Source: Tetrahymena thermophila SB210 (Eukaryota > Ciliophora > Oligohymenophorea > Hymenostomatida > Tetrahymenidae). From it: 64,000 nt of DNA. Positions 38,161-50,163 of the stretch are shown piece after piece (position 1 is the first letter of the stretch; every line of letters begins with the position of its first letter). A program made the translations under genes and the position numbers. Where the stretch lies: the NCBI RefSeq assembly GCF_000189635.1, contig NW_002476368.1:372001-436000 (forward strand). The letters run 5' to 3'. The notes under the pieces are model-generated. The model was not told the origin of the DNA. It saw only the letters and a list, made by a program, of their open reading frames with translations, and searched no databases.

Positions 38161-38559
38161 TAAAATTTAATTTTAGAAAAGTTTGATGTTTATAATTAAT
38201 TTATTTTATTTGAAGGAAACAAATATTAATTGATATAAATATATTATTTGTAAAAAATATTAACTGTTTTATTTAGTTTTATGTTTTTATAATAAAAATT
38301 TTCCATTTTTATTTTATTAAAACTATTTCTAATTTTTATTTAATTTTGTGATTTCATATTTTATTTCTATTATCTAATAATAATTTCTTATGTAGGAAAT
38401 ATATAATTAATAAAATAAGTAAGTTTAAAATAATAAAAAGGGTATCGAAATAGGTTTAGAACCTATATTAACAAAAAAATCTAAATTAAAAAAAAATTTT
38501 TCATTTTAGAATTTATGATTTTTATTTTTCTTAGAAGGGATTTATAATAAAAAATTTTG
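38161..38559. other. 3' flank of gene D
   Basis: AT-rich flank homologous to that of gene C; no gene seen. Confidence 0.4.
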
Positions 38560-41500
38560 GATTACTTTTTATTTACTATCTTATGAAAATAAAATAATCA
38601 AATTAATAAAATTAATATAGTATAAGCTTTATTTGTTTGATATTTTAAGAGTAAAAGTTTGATGACATTTTTTACTTTATTTGGCAATTACTGCTTCTAT
38701 TTTCAAAATTTTTAGACATTGTTAGTGTAAAATAAATGCTTTTAATTATTAGTCTATTAAACTAAATGTTAATCATAGATAAATTAATAAAACTATCTTA
38801 ATAGCTAACAAAATAAATAATTTCATTCTAACATAAAAATCTTTAGATGTTATTAGTAAAAATAATCCCTTTTAGGTGATAATCTACATAATTGAATTTT
38901 AATCATTGATAAATTAATAAAATTATTTTAATAACAAACAAATTAATTAAACTTTTTCTAATGTGAATTAAAGCTATAATATTTAAGTCAATCCTATCAT
39001 TTGTAACTAATTACATCAAAAATTATAAAAACTAAGCTATACAATTCGTACTTAATAATAGTTTTGATACTGCTTTTATCTGAATATTGTGTAGTTTTTA
39101 AGATTTATTGAATTTCTAAGTACTTAAATATTTATTTTAAATCTAAAGATATTCAAATGTATTATTTAATATCTATAAATATTAAAATTTATTGATAAAA
39201 AATAAGCTAAGTTAAGTATTTGCCTTTTAGTTTCAAATATCTACCTTATATATATATTTGATTTGATTTGAATGTAACCATCATATTTATAATATAAAAA
39301 AATAATTAATCTGGGAAAAAATCTAACAATCAAATTAAAAGCACACTTAAATTCACTTCAATAATTAGATAAAATTCAGTTTATGGCTAATAAAAATTTA
39401 CTGAATTAGTGCAATTAATTTGGTAGGATTAATTTAATATTGATTTTAAGCGATAAAATACAAAATTGAATGCTAATGAATGATTGATAAATTAATAAAA
39501 TTATCTTAATAAAGAACATATTAATTAAATTCTTTCTATACTTTAGAATTCAAGCCAGTCTTATCATATGTAACAAAATATCTATCAAAACTTATAAAAA
39601 CTATATTATAAATTCCCTATTTAATAATAGTTAAGATATTGATTTTATCTGAAATTTTGTAGTTTTTAAGATTTATTGAATTTCTAAGTACTTAAATATT
39701 TATTTTAAATCTAAAGATATTCAAATATATTATTTGTTATCTTTAAAAATTAAAATTTATTACCACCATTGAGCTAAGTTAAGTATGTGCCCTTTATTTT
39801 CAAATATCTATTCTTATTTATATTTTATTTGATAAGAATGTAACAATCATGTTTAAAATAAAAAAAATTATCCCTAATTTACTTAAAATTAATCTGGGAA
39901 AAGATCTAACAACCAAATTAAAAGCGCACTTATATTGGCTTCAATATTTAGATAAAGTTCAGTTTATAGTAATTAAAAATTTACTTAATTTCTATAATTA
40001 ACACTGATTAATTTAATTAATAGAAATTTAAGATCATTCATTTAAAATTCAAGCTACTATGAAATCAATCATTTTTAGGAACACCTTCAAACTTCTAAAT
40101 GCTAAAATTCTTTTCGCATCCTTCTTACCTTAAATTTACTTCTGTTAAATATGTTTTGTTAATATAAATATTATTTATCCCAATTTCTTAATACATAATT
40201 AGCTATTAAAATTAAATCATGTCTAATTAGTTATAACCTTGAACTGAATTTATGATTTTGATGATTACTATTACTAAATAAAATAATAAATTATTTACCA
40301 TCAGTGATTAATTAAAATATGACTTTTGTAATTTTTATAAACTCACTATTGGCTTACTTAAATGTAATAATAATTTTTTTAAAATTAATGGAAAATAAAT
40401 ATTTTAATTTAATATATAAATATATATTTAAAAAGTGTTATTTTATTAGAATTATTAAGTATTTTTGATTATTATTTCAAATTATAATAGTGATTTATTT
40501 TTTATTAAGTTTATTAATGGAAATAGTTATTGAACTATTAATTTAGATTTGAATAAAATCTTAATTTTATGAAAAACGTGGATGAAATTAATTCTTTTAT
40601 TGTTTTAAATAAAATTTTAATGTGACTAAGACTTATCTAAAGGCCATCAATTTATAAATTACAAAATTCAGAAATTTTTATTTGAAGTAACATTCTAATA
40701 AATGGATAATTTAGATTAGTATTTTATATATTTTAAGGGAATATATATAAAAATTGTGACCTAAGTAAAACATATTAAACGCAGATGAATAAATAATGTG
40801 TTGATTGAATCTAATAAATAAGAATATGCTTACACAATTTTATAATTAAATATAGAATTAATATAATACAATAATTAAATGTTTTTGTTAAATAGGGATA
40901 ATGATCTCATTTTAAATTTGATTTAATTAAAATTATTAAAATTAAGCTTTTAGGATGACTATTTGTATGATTTATTCTATTTCATAAGATTTATGATTAA
41001 AAGCATATTCTATTTCAAATTGAATACTTGAATATTTACTTTGAGATAGGTGTCTCACCTAATCAGTTAGTCTACAAATAAAAAAATAAATTAAATATTT
41101 TAAGCCTTTAAAAACCAAAATATATGCTTAGATACAATAAAATTTACACAACCTTATCTTCATTAATTTTGAAATTTCAATCAATTATGTTTTTCATGAA
41201 ATCAACAGAAATTTTATTCTAAAAGTAGTGTATTATACCTCAAATAATTGAAAAATAAATACATTTTAAGTACTTTTATTATTATTTTGAATTTCAATAA
41301 GGCAAATAATGTGAATTAAAAAAAATTTCAATTAATTTTTCTAGCATTACAGAAAAATCGACTCCTTAGTTTCTCTTAAACTAGTAATTATAATTTAGAA
41401 AATAATAACTTAACTTGAATAAAAGAAAATTAGGTTTTTTATCTTTTAAAATTAATCAAATATTTAATTGAAATACTATAACTATTTTTTCCACTCATTG

Positions 41501-41915
41501 CTTAGTAATTTACTCAAGATATTTTATTTCATGTAATCTATAATTTTCTAGCTTAATGTAATAACATTTAAATACCTTAGATTCGTTTGAGATATCTATT
41601 ATTTCATAATCAGGATATGAAGGATTTAAAAAAATATGGTTTGTAAAGTATTTTCTTTACTTTTTAACATTTACTTAAGAATATTTATTTAGTAGAATTT
41701 TATGCTTTATTCAAAAAATATTAGCTTTATTCTCAATATCTAAGATAAAATCTTACTTAACCTTTAAATTATTAACTAAAATCATGATTGAATTTTGCTC
41801 ACTGATAAAATTAACATTAAAATTTTTACTGATGTAATTGATAATTCAGCTTCTAATATTCGAATCTGTAAACAAGTTTTTAATTTATCATATCATAATT
41901 TTGTATTATCATTTA
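38560..41915 (-). repeat. spacer block alpha, copy E, with an internal tandem duplication
   Basis: An alpha copy in which a segment of about 550 bases is duplicated in direct tandem: about 38885-39435 and about 39445-39995, both running from an ATTGATAAATTAATAAAATTAT element to a GTTCAGTTTATAG/GG-type element. The minus-strand readings L-E-K-L-I-E-I-F-F (near 41370-41315) and V-R-H-L-S-Q-S-K-Y-S-S-I (near 41065-41020) persist; a TGA breaks the one near 40480. Confidence 0.45.
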
Positions 41916-42043
41916 TTTAATTATCTATTTTAATTAATTGATAGATTAATTTTAAATTTTGTATAAAACCAAAACAGATTTTCATTTTATTATAAATTAT
42001 AGTAAAAAAATAAAATAACTAAACCATTAATTAAGAAAAATTA

Positions 42044-44443
42044 ATGCAATTCAAGCTCAATTTATTTTTGCTACTACTTTTCTTTGCTAATAGCATTTAT
42101 GCTCTTAGCAAATGCTAATGTACTATAGATTCTTCTTCTTTTCCAGGTTCTAGTACTGCTCCACCTACGTCTCTTGTTTTATCTGCTGATAATGAAATTG
42201 TTGGAAATACAGATGTAGGAAAACTTATTGCTGTAGGTTCTATTCAAGTCCTTCAGTAAATTTTTTAAGTCGAAAAGCAATCAATTACAGGACTTAATCA
42301 CAATTGCCCTTCTGGATATATTCCTCTTACAAAAGATGATATTACTACCATAATAGGAAGATCTGATATAATTTCTTTAGTTGGATCAACATACTTAAAT
42401 CTTGATTTCACAAAAAATGTTTACTATTCTTCTACTAAAGTAAACGCAACAGCGACTAACGGTAGTGATAATAATTCATATTTCTACTTTACTTTAACTT
42501 TAGATAAAAATAATAACTTTGCCATAGGTAATTCAAGCACACACTGGGAATCTAAAGTAAAATCTACTATTTGCAAAAGGTCTTTATAGTCGTATTCTGT
42601 TTCTCTAAATGGCTATGAAGGTATCGATTTAGAAAAAGGGAAATCCTACTAAATGCAAATTACTAATAAAAATGTTGAGCAATATTACATTTATGATAAT
42701 AATGGAAACAAATTTACCACTTAAACCTTCAATTATACTCATAATGGAGATTCTTAATGGGGATGCGCTACACTCCACTTCAAGCTATAACTCTTTGGTG
42801 GAGCTATTGCTGGTGATTGCCTTGCAATTTGGACTTATAATCAGATTGCCTTTAATGCCGATTCTAGCAGTTTCAATATGAATTCAATCAAAACGGCTGT
42901 CTTGCCAGGGATCAAAGCAAATATAAACAATGCATTCTTTTTCACTCCTGGCTCAGCTCCTATAGCTCCAATAATAGGAGACTCAAGTTCATTTTATGTC
43001 TGCTACTAAGTTTAGACATCAAAATAGTTGATGGTTTAGAAGGTATCAAGTACAGGTACTCCTATTGGAGCAGCTATTGATACTAAATAAACTGGGAGAC
43101 CTTTCGATATAGTTTCTACAGAATTTGGCTTTGTGCTAATGGCAGCAGATTCAACTTAAAGAGCTTTCATATAAGCCATAAACAAAGATGGATCTTAGAG
43201 ATGGCTTAGAATACTAATTAACAATGGAGATAAACCAGACAACCCAAAAGATTAAATTGAATTTTTCACTAATGAAAAATGTGACTTACCATTTGGAATG
43301 AATTGCATGTTCAATCCTCATAATGGTAGACTTAACTATGCTAGAGGAAAAATTTAAGCAATTTGGGCTCATTATAATCATTTTGGAAAGAATGGTGATG
43401 GAGGTAGAGATGATCACACTGGAGATACAATGATCAGCTTAGATGCTGATACAGGATATGATTAGAATATCTTTTGGAGTTGGGAAACTTCTCACTCTTT
43501 GTATTAGAATATGCACTATGATGGATAGAACTTATATGTTGCTTCTCTTGGAGATGCTTACCCAATGAATATTAACTTTAAAGTTTGTAATATTGATACT
43601 TTTTCATGTAAGGGAAGTAGTACTATAGTTTAAGGAAATATTCCAGGTGATGGTTATGGTGACGCATCAGGTAGAACTGGTAGTTTCTTTAGCATTATAG
43701 GAAACAGAAATCAAAAGCTATTTGTTTATTAGAGAAAGGCAAGCAAAGGAGGACACAATGGATCTGTCTCAACAAATACAGTAAATGAACTTGCTGTACT
43801 TAAGTTTGATTCCTAGCTGAAATATATTTCAACTACAACTCTTTTGAGTGGAGATCTAGCTTCTAGAGTAAATAGTATAAGATCAGTACCATATGGTAAA
43901 AATATTTTGCTTGCTTACTCAGTTATTCCTTCTTCTGAACTTAAAAATTTCAACCGTTAATACAGCGATGAGAAAGTAGACTAAGCTTATATTGCCTTGT
44001 TAAGTGGTGTTGATGGATCATTTTTAATAGAACCATAATAATTACCTGCCTTCCAAATAAATCCTGCTGATGACTGGAGAATACTAGAAAATGGAAGCAT
44101 TGTTTATACATATATAGACAAAAATAACAATTTAAATATCTACTACACTCCTGCAATTACAATTCCTAATTATCCAAATCCGATTCTACCATATGATAGC
44201 ATATATGGTTTTGGTAATTTTACAAATACATAATTGAAAACCCCTTTAAATAATTACAACAAAATTTGTGTTAAGTAAGGTGATTCAAATTGGAGTATTG
44301 TAGACTTTAGTAATAACCCATCAAACAGTAATAATTAATGTGTTTCTGGTAGCAAGTAAACTAGTGATTGTATCTCTATCTCATTTAAAAATAGTTTCAA
44401 TAGCTTCTGTATATTTTTAATGATAATAACATTCCGTTTCTGA
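42044..44443 (+). CDS. array gene E: surface protein paralogue (799 aa)
   Basis: Single exon, stop TGA. Family architecture with K-C-Q-C-T start. Distinctive: an extra cysteine and changed strand at F-Y-V-C-Y-Q-V-Q-T-S-K-Q (others F-Y-V-Y-Y-S-V-Q-T-S-N-Q), W-T-Y-N-Q-I-A-F, the loop G-K-N-G-D-G-G-R-D-D-H, I-D-T-F-S-C-K in place of I-D-T-Y-Q-C-K, and a very short stalk (one hexad, then N-N-Q-C-V-S-G). The C-terminal tail ends T-F-R-F, an Arg inside the otherwise uncharged hydrophobic end, which may weaken a GPI signal. Body segments shared with G (T-F-x-C-K-G-S-S-T-I-V) suggest patchwork exchange. Confidence 0.9.
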
Positions 44444-45529
44444 TAAAACTCTATTTCAGAAATGTTTAATATTTATAATTAATTGCTTTATTTGGTAATA
44501 AATGATATGAAAAATAAAACTTTTGTTTTTAAATTTTAGCTGTTTTTTTTAAAATAATAAAAAATGTTCCATTTCTATTTATTAAAACAATTTCTCATTT
44601 TATTTTTGTAATTTCATTTATTGTACTTTTTAAAATGTTGAATTTTTAAACTAAACTATTAGAAAATAAGGATAAAATCCAATTATTTAACTAAAATAAT
44701 ACAATGATGGATTATTTCATTTTTTTAAAATAAACATTTCTTGATTTAATTAAAAGGCAATATTAGAAAAATAAGGTTTTTTTTAAAATTTGAATTTTTT
44801 GAAAGCCATAAGAGTTTTTTAAGTAAAATAATAATTAATACATACAGACAGAGCCAACTATATTCTCCATGCATTAATTCAATATGGCTCATCAAGGTAA
44901 AAATAACATAATCATTTTAAAATAATCAAATAAAAATAATCTAATTTAAAATTTGAAATTAATCAAATTAAGATAATTATTTAATGTCTATAGATTATAA
45001 AATAAGAGAAATGTTAAATAATAATTATATATTTATATAGTACCCTAAGGTACTGCCTTTTTTCAAGGCTACATACATGAATAATAATAAGATTTATTTT
45101 GAAAAGACTTCTATTTAAATTTTTATGATTTAAGATTTACATTCTCACCTCTTCAAAGTATAAGCTATTTTATAAATAATATTAATAATAATAGATAAAA
45201 ATATTTAATATAAGAACTATAACCACCAATTTTATTGGATGTTAATTATTTTCAAAATTTAAAAATTATTTTAAAAAATAGACTTAAATATTAAATCAGA
45301 GAAATATTTTTAATCAAATCCACTTAAACATATTAATAATCTCAAAATTAAAAAAAAATTTAATTCTGTCTTACTAAAGTTTCTAGATGATGCAAGTGGT
45401 TACTTTTTTTATCTTTTATTTTTTTAAGTAAATAGATAAAAATGTAAAAATAAGCTATCTAATTAATGGTTATTAATGTAGAATGTATTTTTTTGAAAGA
45501 TTTAAATTTATGTGTGAGTATATATTATT
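44444..45529. other. unique part of the E-F spacer with two hairpin sites
   Basis: No gene seen. Two features stand out from the AT background. At 44851-44890, GAGCCA and GGCTC can pair around an ATATT/AATAT inner stem. At 45039-45069, two adjacent perfect stems AGTACC/GGTACT and GCCTT/AAGGC are followed by a short gap. A small structured RNA is possible but unproven. Confidence 0.4.
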
Positions 45530-46790
45530 TTCAAATTCAATACAAATATCAATATAATTTATTTTTATTTTATATAAATTATCTATTTCTAATTCTTACA
45601 AGATTAAAAATTATCTAATGGCAAATTTTAGGTGTTATCTCAAAATAATTTATTTGGTTATACTTGTAAAAAATTTTATTAGTACTTACTTTTAGAACTC
45701 TATTGGCTAATTAACTTAAAGATTAAGTATATTAGATACCATTTTTCTATCAAATATTCCAAATTTTTTATTATTTAAAAAAAGTTAAATACTATTGACA
45801 TTTTCTAAAAGTTTTATTAAAAAAAAATAAGTTTTAGATGTTTCTTTTAAATATATATATTTGAGTTCCAATAATCATTTTTAAAGAAATCTTTTGTGGT
45901 TGTGGCAATATATTTGATTATAATTAATGTTTAATTAATTAGAATTAATCATGTTTAAAGCATATGTTATAAACCTCCATTTTTAGAATTAATTTCAATC
46001 AATTAGCATAAAATTTTATTGAACTTTTAGAATCAATCTAATTTTATATAATTTTTATTTAATCTAAAATAAAATATATCATTCATGAAAATTTCAAGTT
46101 TTATACTAATAATTAGGCTTAAAAACACATAATTTTAAGAACAAAAGTCTCTCTTTCTCTAAATATTTTAAATATAATTTTAGAAATAAGAAAAAACATT
46201 TTAGAATTCTTTTAATGAGAATCTAATTTTTTTTTTCCTTTAAATTCTTTAAATAAAATATTGCTTTGAGCATCATAAGCTTGAGATTTTTAGATATTTT
46301 ATATTAACTATAACTTATATTATTAATAATAAATATAAATTGCCATCAATTTTATAAATTAAATAAGATTTTTGAAATTTTCTGAAATGAATTTTAAATA
46401 AAGGTAATTAAGGGAATACATATTTAAAGATCTAAGTGTAGAATATTAAATATAATTAAAGTAGATTATTTATCTAAATTATTAATGCAAAATTTTCTTG
46501 TAATAATTTTAGTATTTTATAAAAAAAATTAATCTAATTTTAATTTTATCTGATATAAAAACTATAAATGTTAAAAACAATATAAAATAATGTTAAATTC
46601 GTCCAAAAATAATTGTTATCTTTTGGTAAATAAATAGATTATTTTAAAATTAAATTTAATATGTCTCATTTACTGAATATATATATAATCTATTATAATA
46701 TTTATAATATTATTCTTGAAAAAAAAGGAAAAAGTTTAAATACAAATAACTCAGCCTTCATTATATAATATTCTAATTAAAATATTTTTA
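45530..46790. repeat. spacer block beta, copy 1
   Basis: About 1.25 kb homologous to 53220-54560. Shared landmarks: CTTGTAAAAAATTTTATTAG, a TTTTTAGAATTAA stretch followed by TTTTAGAATCAATCTAATTT, and ATCATAAGCTTGAGATTT. A minus-strand LRR-like reading in copy 2 is interrupted by TGA here. Confidence 0.55.
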
Positions 46791-49700
46791 AATAAATATT
46801 GATATTTTATTTTTATTTTAATCAGTAAATATAATAAAAAACTTATTTAATAGTATTTTTTCTGCATTTGAATTTTATTTAAATATATAAACTATCTGCA
46901 CATCTAATTTTTTTTTTAATTTAAATTTTAAATTTGATTTAATATATTGTATCTTATCAACACAAAAAAATTACAGTAAAACACTCAAAAAGCTTTAATA
47001 AACACAAAATGTTTTAAGAATTAATCTATGTAAAATAATTAAATCAGTATTTTTTATCCTTATTATAAAATCATCCTTAATTAAATTCCTCTTATACTAT
47101 AGAATTGACGGTATATCAGCTAAAATTTGACATTTAAGTAGTAAAAGAATAATATAAAATTTTCACTTCATGTTTATTTTAGAAATTGTGCTTATTTGTT
47201 TTTCTTCTAGGATTTTTAATAAAAATATTTATTACTATTTATTTATTTAGTATTTTATGAAAAATAAAATAGTCTAATTAATAAAATTAATATTGTATTA
47301 ATCTTCACTTAATTAATATTTTAAGAGTAAAAATTTTATGAAATTTAAATTTCTATTTTATTTTGTAATTATTATTTCTATTTTTAAGAGCTTTAACTGG
47401 TGTTAGTGTAAAATAATCTATTTTAAGAGATAGTCTATAAAATTACATGCTAATCATTAAAAGATTAATAAAATTATCTTAATAGTTGACAAAATAATAA
47501 ATTTCATTCTAATTTTAAGATCGTCAGTGTTATTAATCAAAATAATCGCTATTAGGCGATAGTCTACAAAATTGAATGTTAATCATTGATGAATTAATAA
47601 AATTATCTTAACAACTAATAAATTAATTAAGTTCTTCTAATAGGCATTAAAGTTTTAGAATTTAAGCCAAACCAATCATCTGTAACAAAATATCTATTAA
47701 ATATTATAAGAACTAAATTATCCAATCCATATTTAATAATAGTTAAGATATTGCTAATATCTGAAAATTGTGTAGTTTTTATGATTTATTGAATTTCTAG
47801 TACTTAAATATTAATAGTAAATGTAAAGATGTTCAAATTTTTTATTTATTATCTTTAAATATTAAAATTTATTCATAACAAATGAGCAAAGTTAAGTATA
47901 AACCCTTTATAAGGATAGATTAGAATGTAAAAATTGTATTTATAATTAAAAAATTTACTTAAAATGAATCTGTGAAAAGAGCTAAATTTCAAATTAAAAG
48001 CATAGTCATATTCACTTCAATAATTAAATAAAGTTGAGTTTATGGTAATTAAAAATTTACTGAATTTTTACAATTAACAAAAGTTTGATAGGATTAATTT
48101 AATCAAAAGAAATTTAAGATCGTTCATGCAAAAAACTCTAGATACTATGAAATCAATCTTTATTAGTAACACCTTCAAACTTCTAAATGCAAATAAATTT
48201 TAACATCATTTTTCCCTTAAATTTACTTCTGATAAAGATGTTTTGCTAATATAAATATTTATTTACCCTCAATTTTTTAATACATAATTAGCTATTAAAA
48301 TTCAATCTTATCATTCATGTAAGTTGTAAGCTTGAAATTTAATATGTGTTTTTGAGGATTACTATTATTAAGTAAAATTATAATTCATTTGTGATCAATC
48401 ATTAAATAAAATATGATATTTCTAATTACCATAAATTAATAGTTTGATTTACTGATATTTCGTTGGCTATTTCCAAATAATCCTTTTAAATATAATAGAT
48501 AATATTTTAAATGTATATTTAGAAATATTTTTTTATTAGAATTATTAAGTTTTTATTATTATTATTTTAAATTATAACAGGGCCTTGTCTTCTCTATAAT
48601 TAATTAAAGGAAATAGATATTAAATTATTAGTTTTAATTTGAATAAAATCTTAATTTTAAGAAAAATATGGATGAAATTAATTCCTTTTTAATTTTAAAT
48701 TAAGTTTTAATGCGATTAAGATTTATCTAAAAACCATCAATTAATAATTTATAAGATTTGAAAATTTTTAGTTCAAGTAACAATCAAATAAATGGAGAAT
48801 TTGGATTGGTATTTTATATAACTAATGGAATATATTAACAAATATTGTGATCTAAATAAAACATTTTATATCCAAGTGAGTTAAAAATTCATGAATTGAA
48901 TCTAAAAAGAATATGCTTACCAAATTTGATAATAATATAGATTTAATATAATATAATAATTAAATGTTCCAGTTAACTAAGGATAATGGCCACTCTTTAA
49001 AATAAGATAAAAATAACTAATAATTAGAATTAAGCTTTTTAAGATGAAATAGGTGACTCAAATAATCAGCTAGTCTACAAAAAAAAATAAATTAAATTTT
49101 TTAAAGTCTTTAAAAATAAAGATTTTTGCTATAGATAGAATAAAAGTTACACTACTATATCTTCATTATCATCAAATATTAAATTTAAAGTAACTGCGTA
49201 TTCTAAAACAATAAATTTTTTTATTTCATTTATTTTTTTTATGAAATATTATTCTAAAAAAAGTTAATTATATCTCAAACAATTTAAAAAATAAATATTT
49301 TGTTTTTCAACATAGGTAAATAATGTGTTAAAGTGATTTGATTAATATTTTGAATTGCCTTTTTCTAAATTTTTGATGTGCATATTATATTTAGTAAGTA
49401 AGTAGATTAAATCAATGGATGTATATTAACTAAAAAAAAATTCAATTAATTTTTCAAGCATTAGAGAAAAATCGACTACTTAGTTTCTCTTAAACCAGTA
49501 ATTAGCTAATTTAGAAAAGAATTACTTAACTTGAATAAAAGATAATCCGGTTTTTCATCTAATTAATCTAATTTTTAATTTAAAATACAGGAGCTAATTT
49601 TTCCACTCATTTCTTATTAATTTACTAAAGCTATTTTATTCCTATTAATTTAATTACTTTATTTATATCTTCATGTAATAACATTTAAATACTGTAAATC

Positions 49701-50025
49701 CTTTTGAGATATCTAATATTTGCCAATCAGAATATGTGAGATTTAAAAAATATAAAATTGTTTATAAAATATTTTGTTTATTTTTAAAATCCATTAATGA
49801 ATATTATTTAGAAGAGTTTTATGCACTATTTAAAATTATCTACTTCATACTCAATATTAAATACAAAATCTTACTTAACTTTTAAATTATTAACTAAAGT
49901 TAAGATTGAACTTTGTTCACTGATATGATTAATATTAAAATTTTTATAGATGTAATAGATAATTCAGCTTGTAAAATTCAATTCTGTATACAAGTTTTTA
50001 ATTTATCATTATTAAAAATCAATTA
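46791..50025 (-). repeat. spacer block alpha, copy F, and its left junction
   Basis: Alpha begins near 47110 after about 300 bases of unassigned AT-rich DNA. It carries hairpin ATCGC/GCGAT at 47545-47560. The minus-strand readings I-S-E-Q-S-S-I-L-T-L-V-N-N-L-K (near 49925-49880) and L-M-L-E-K-L-I-E-F (near 49465-49440) are retained. The copy is closest to copy B over its right half, as genes F and B are to each other. Confidence 0.45.
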
Positions 50026-50163
50026 TTTGTTTAGCTATTTTAATTAATTGATAGATCTATTTCTTTAATCTATTTTGTATAAAAACAAATCAGATTTTCA
50101 TTTTATAAAAATTATAATAAATAAATAAAAATAATAAACTAAATTATTAATTAAGAAAAATTA

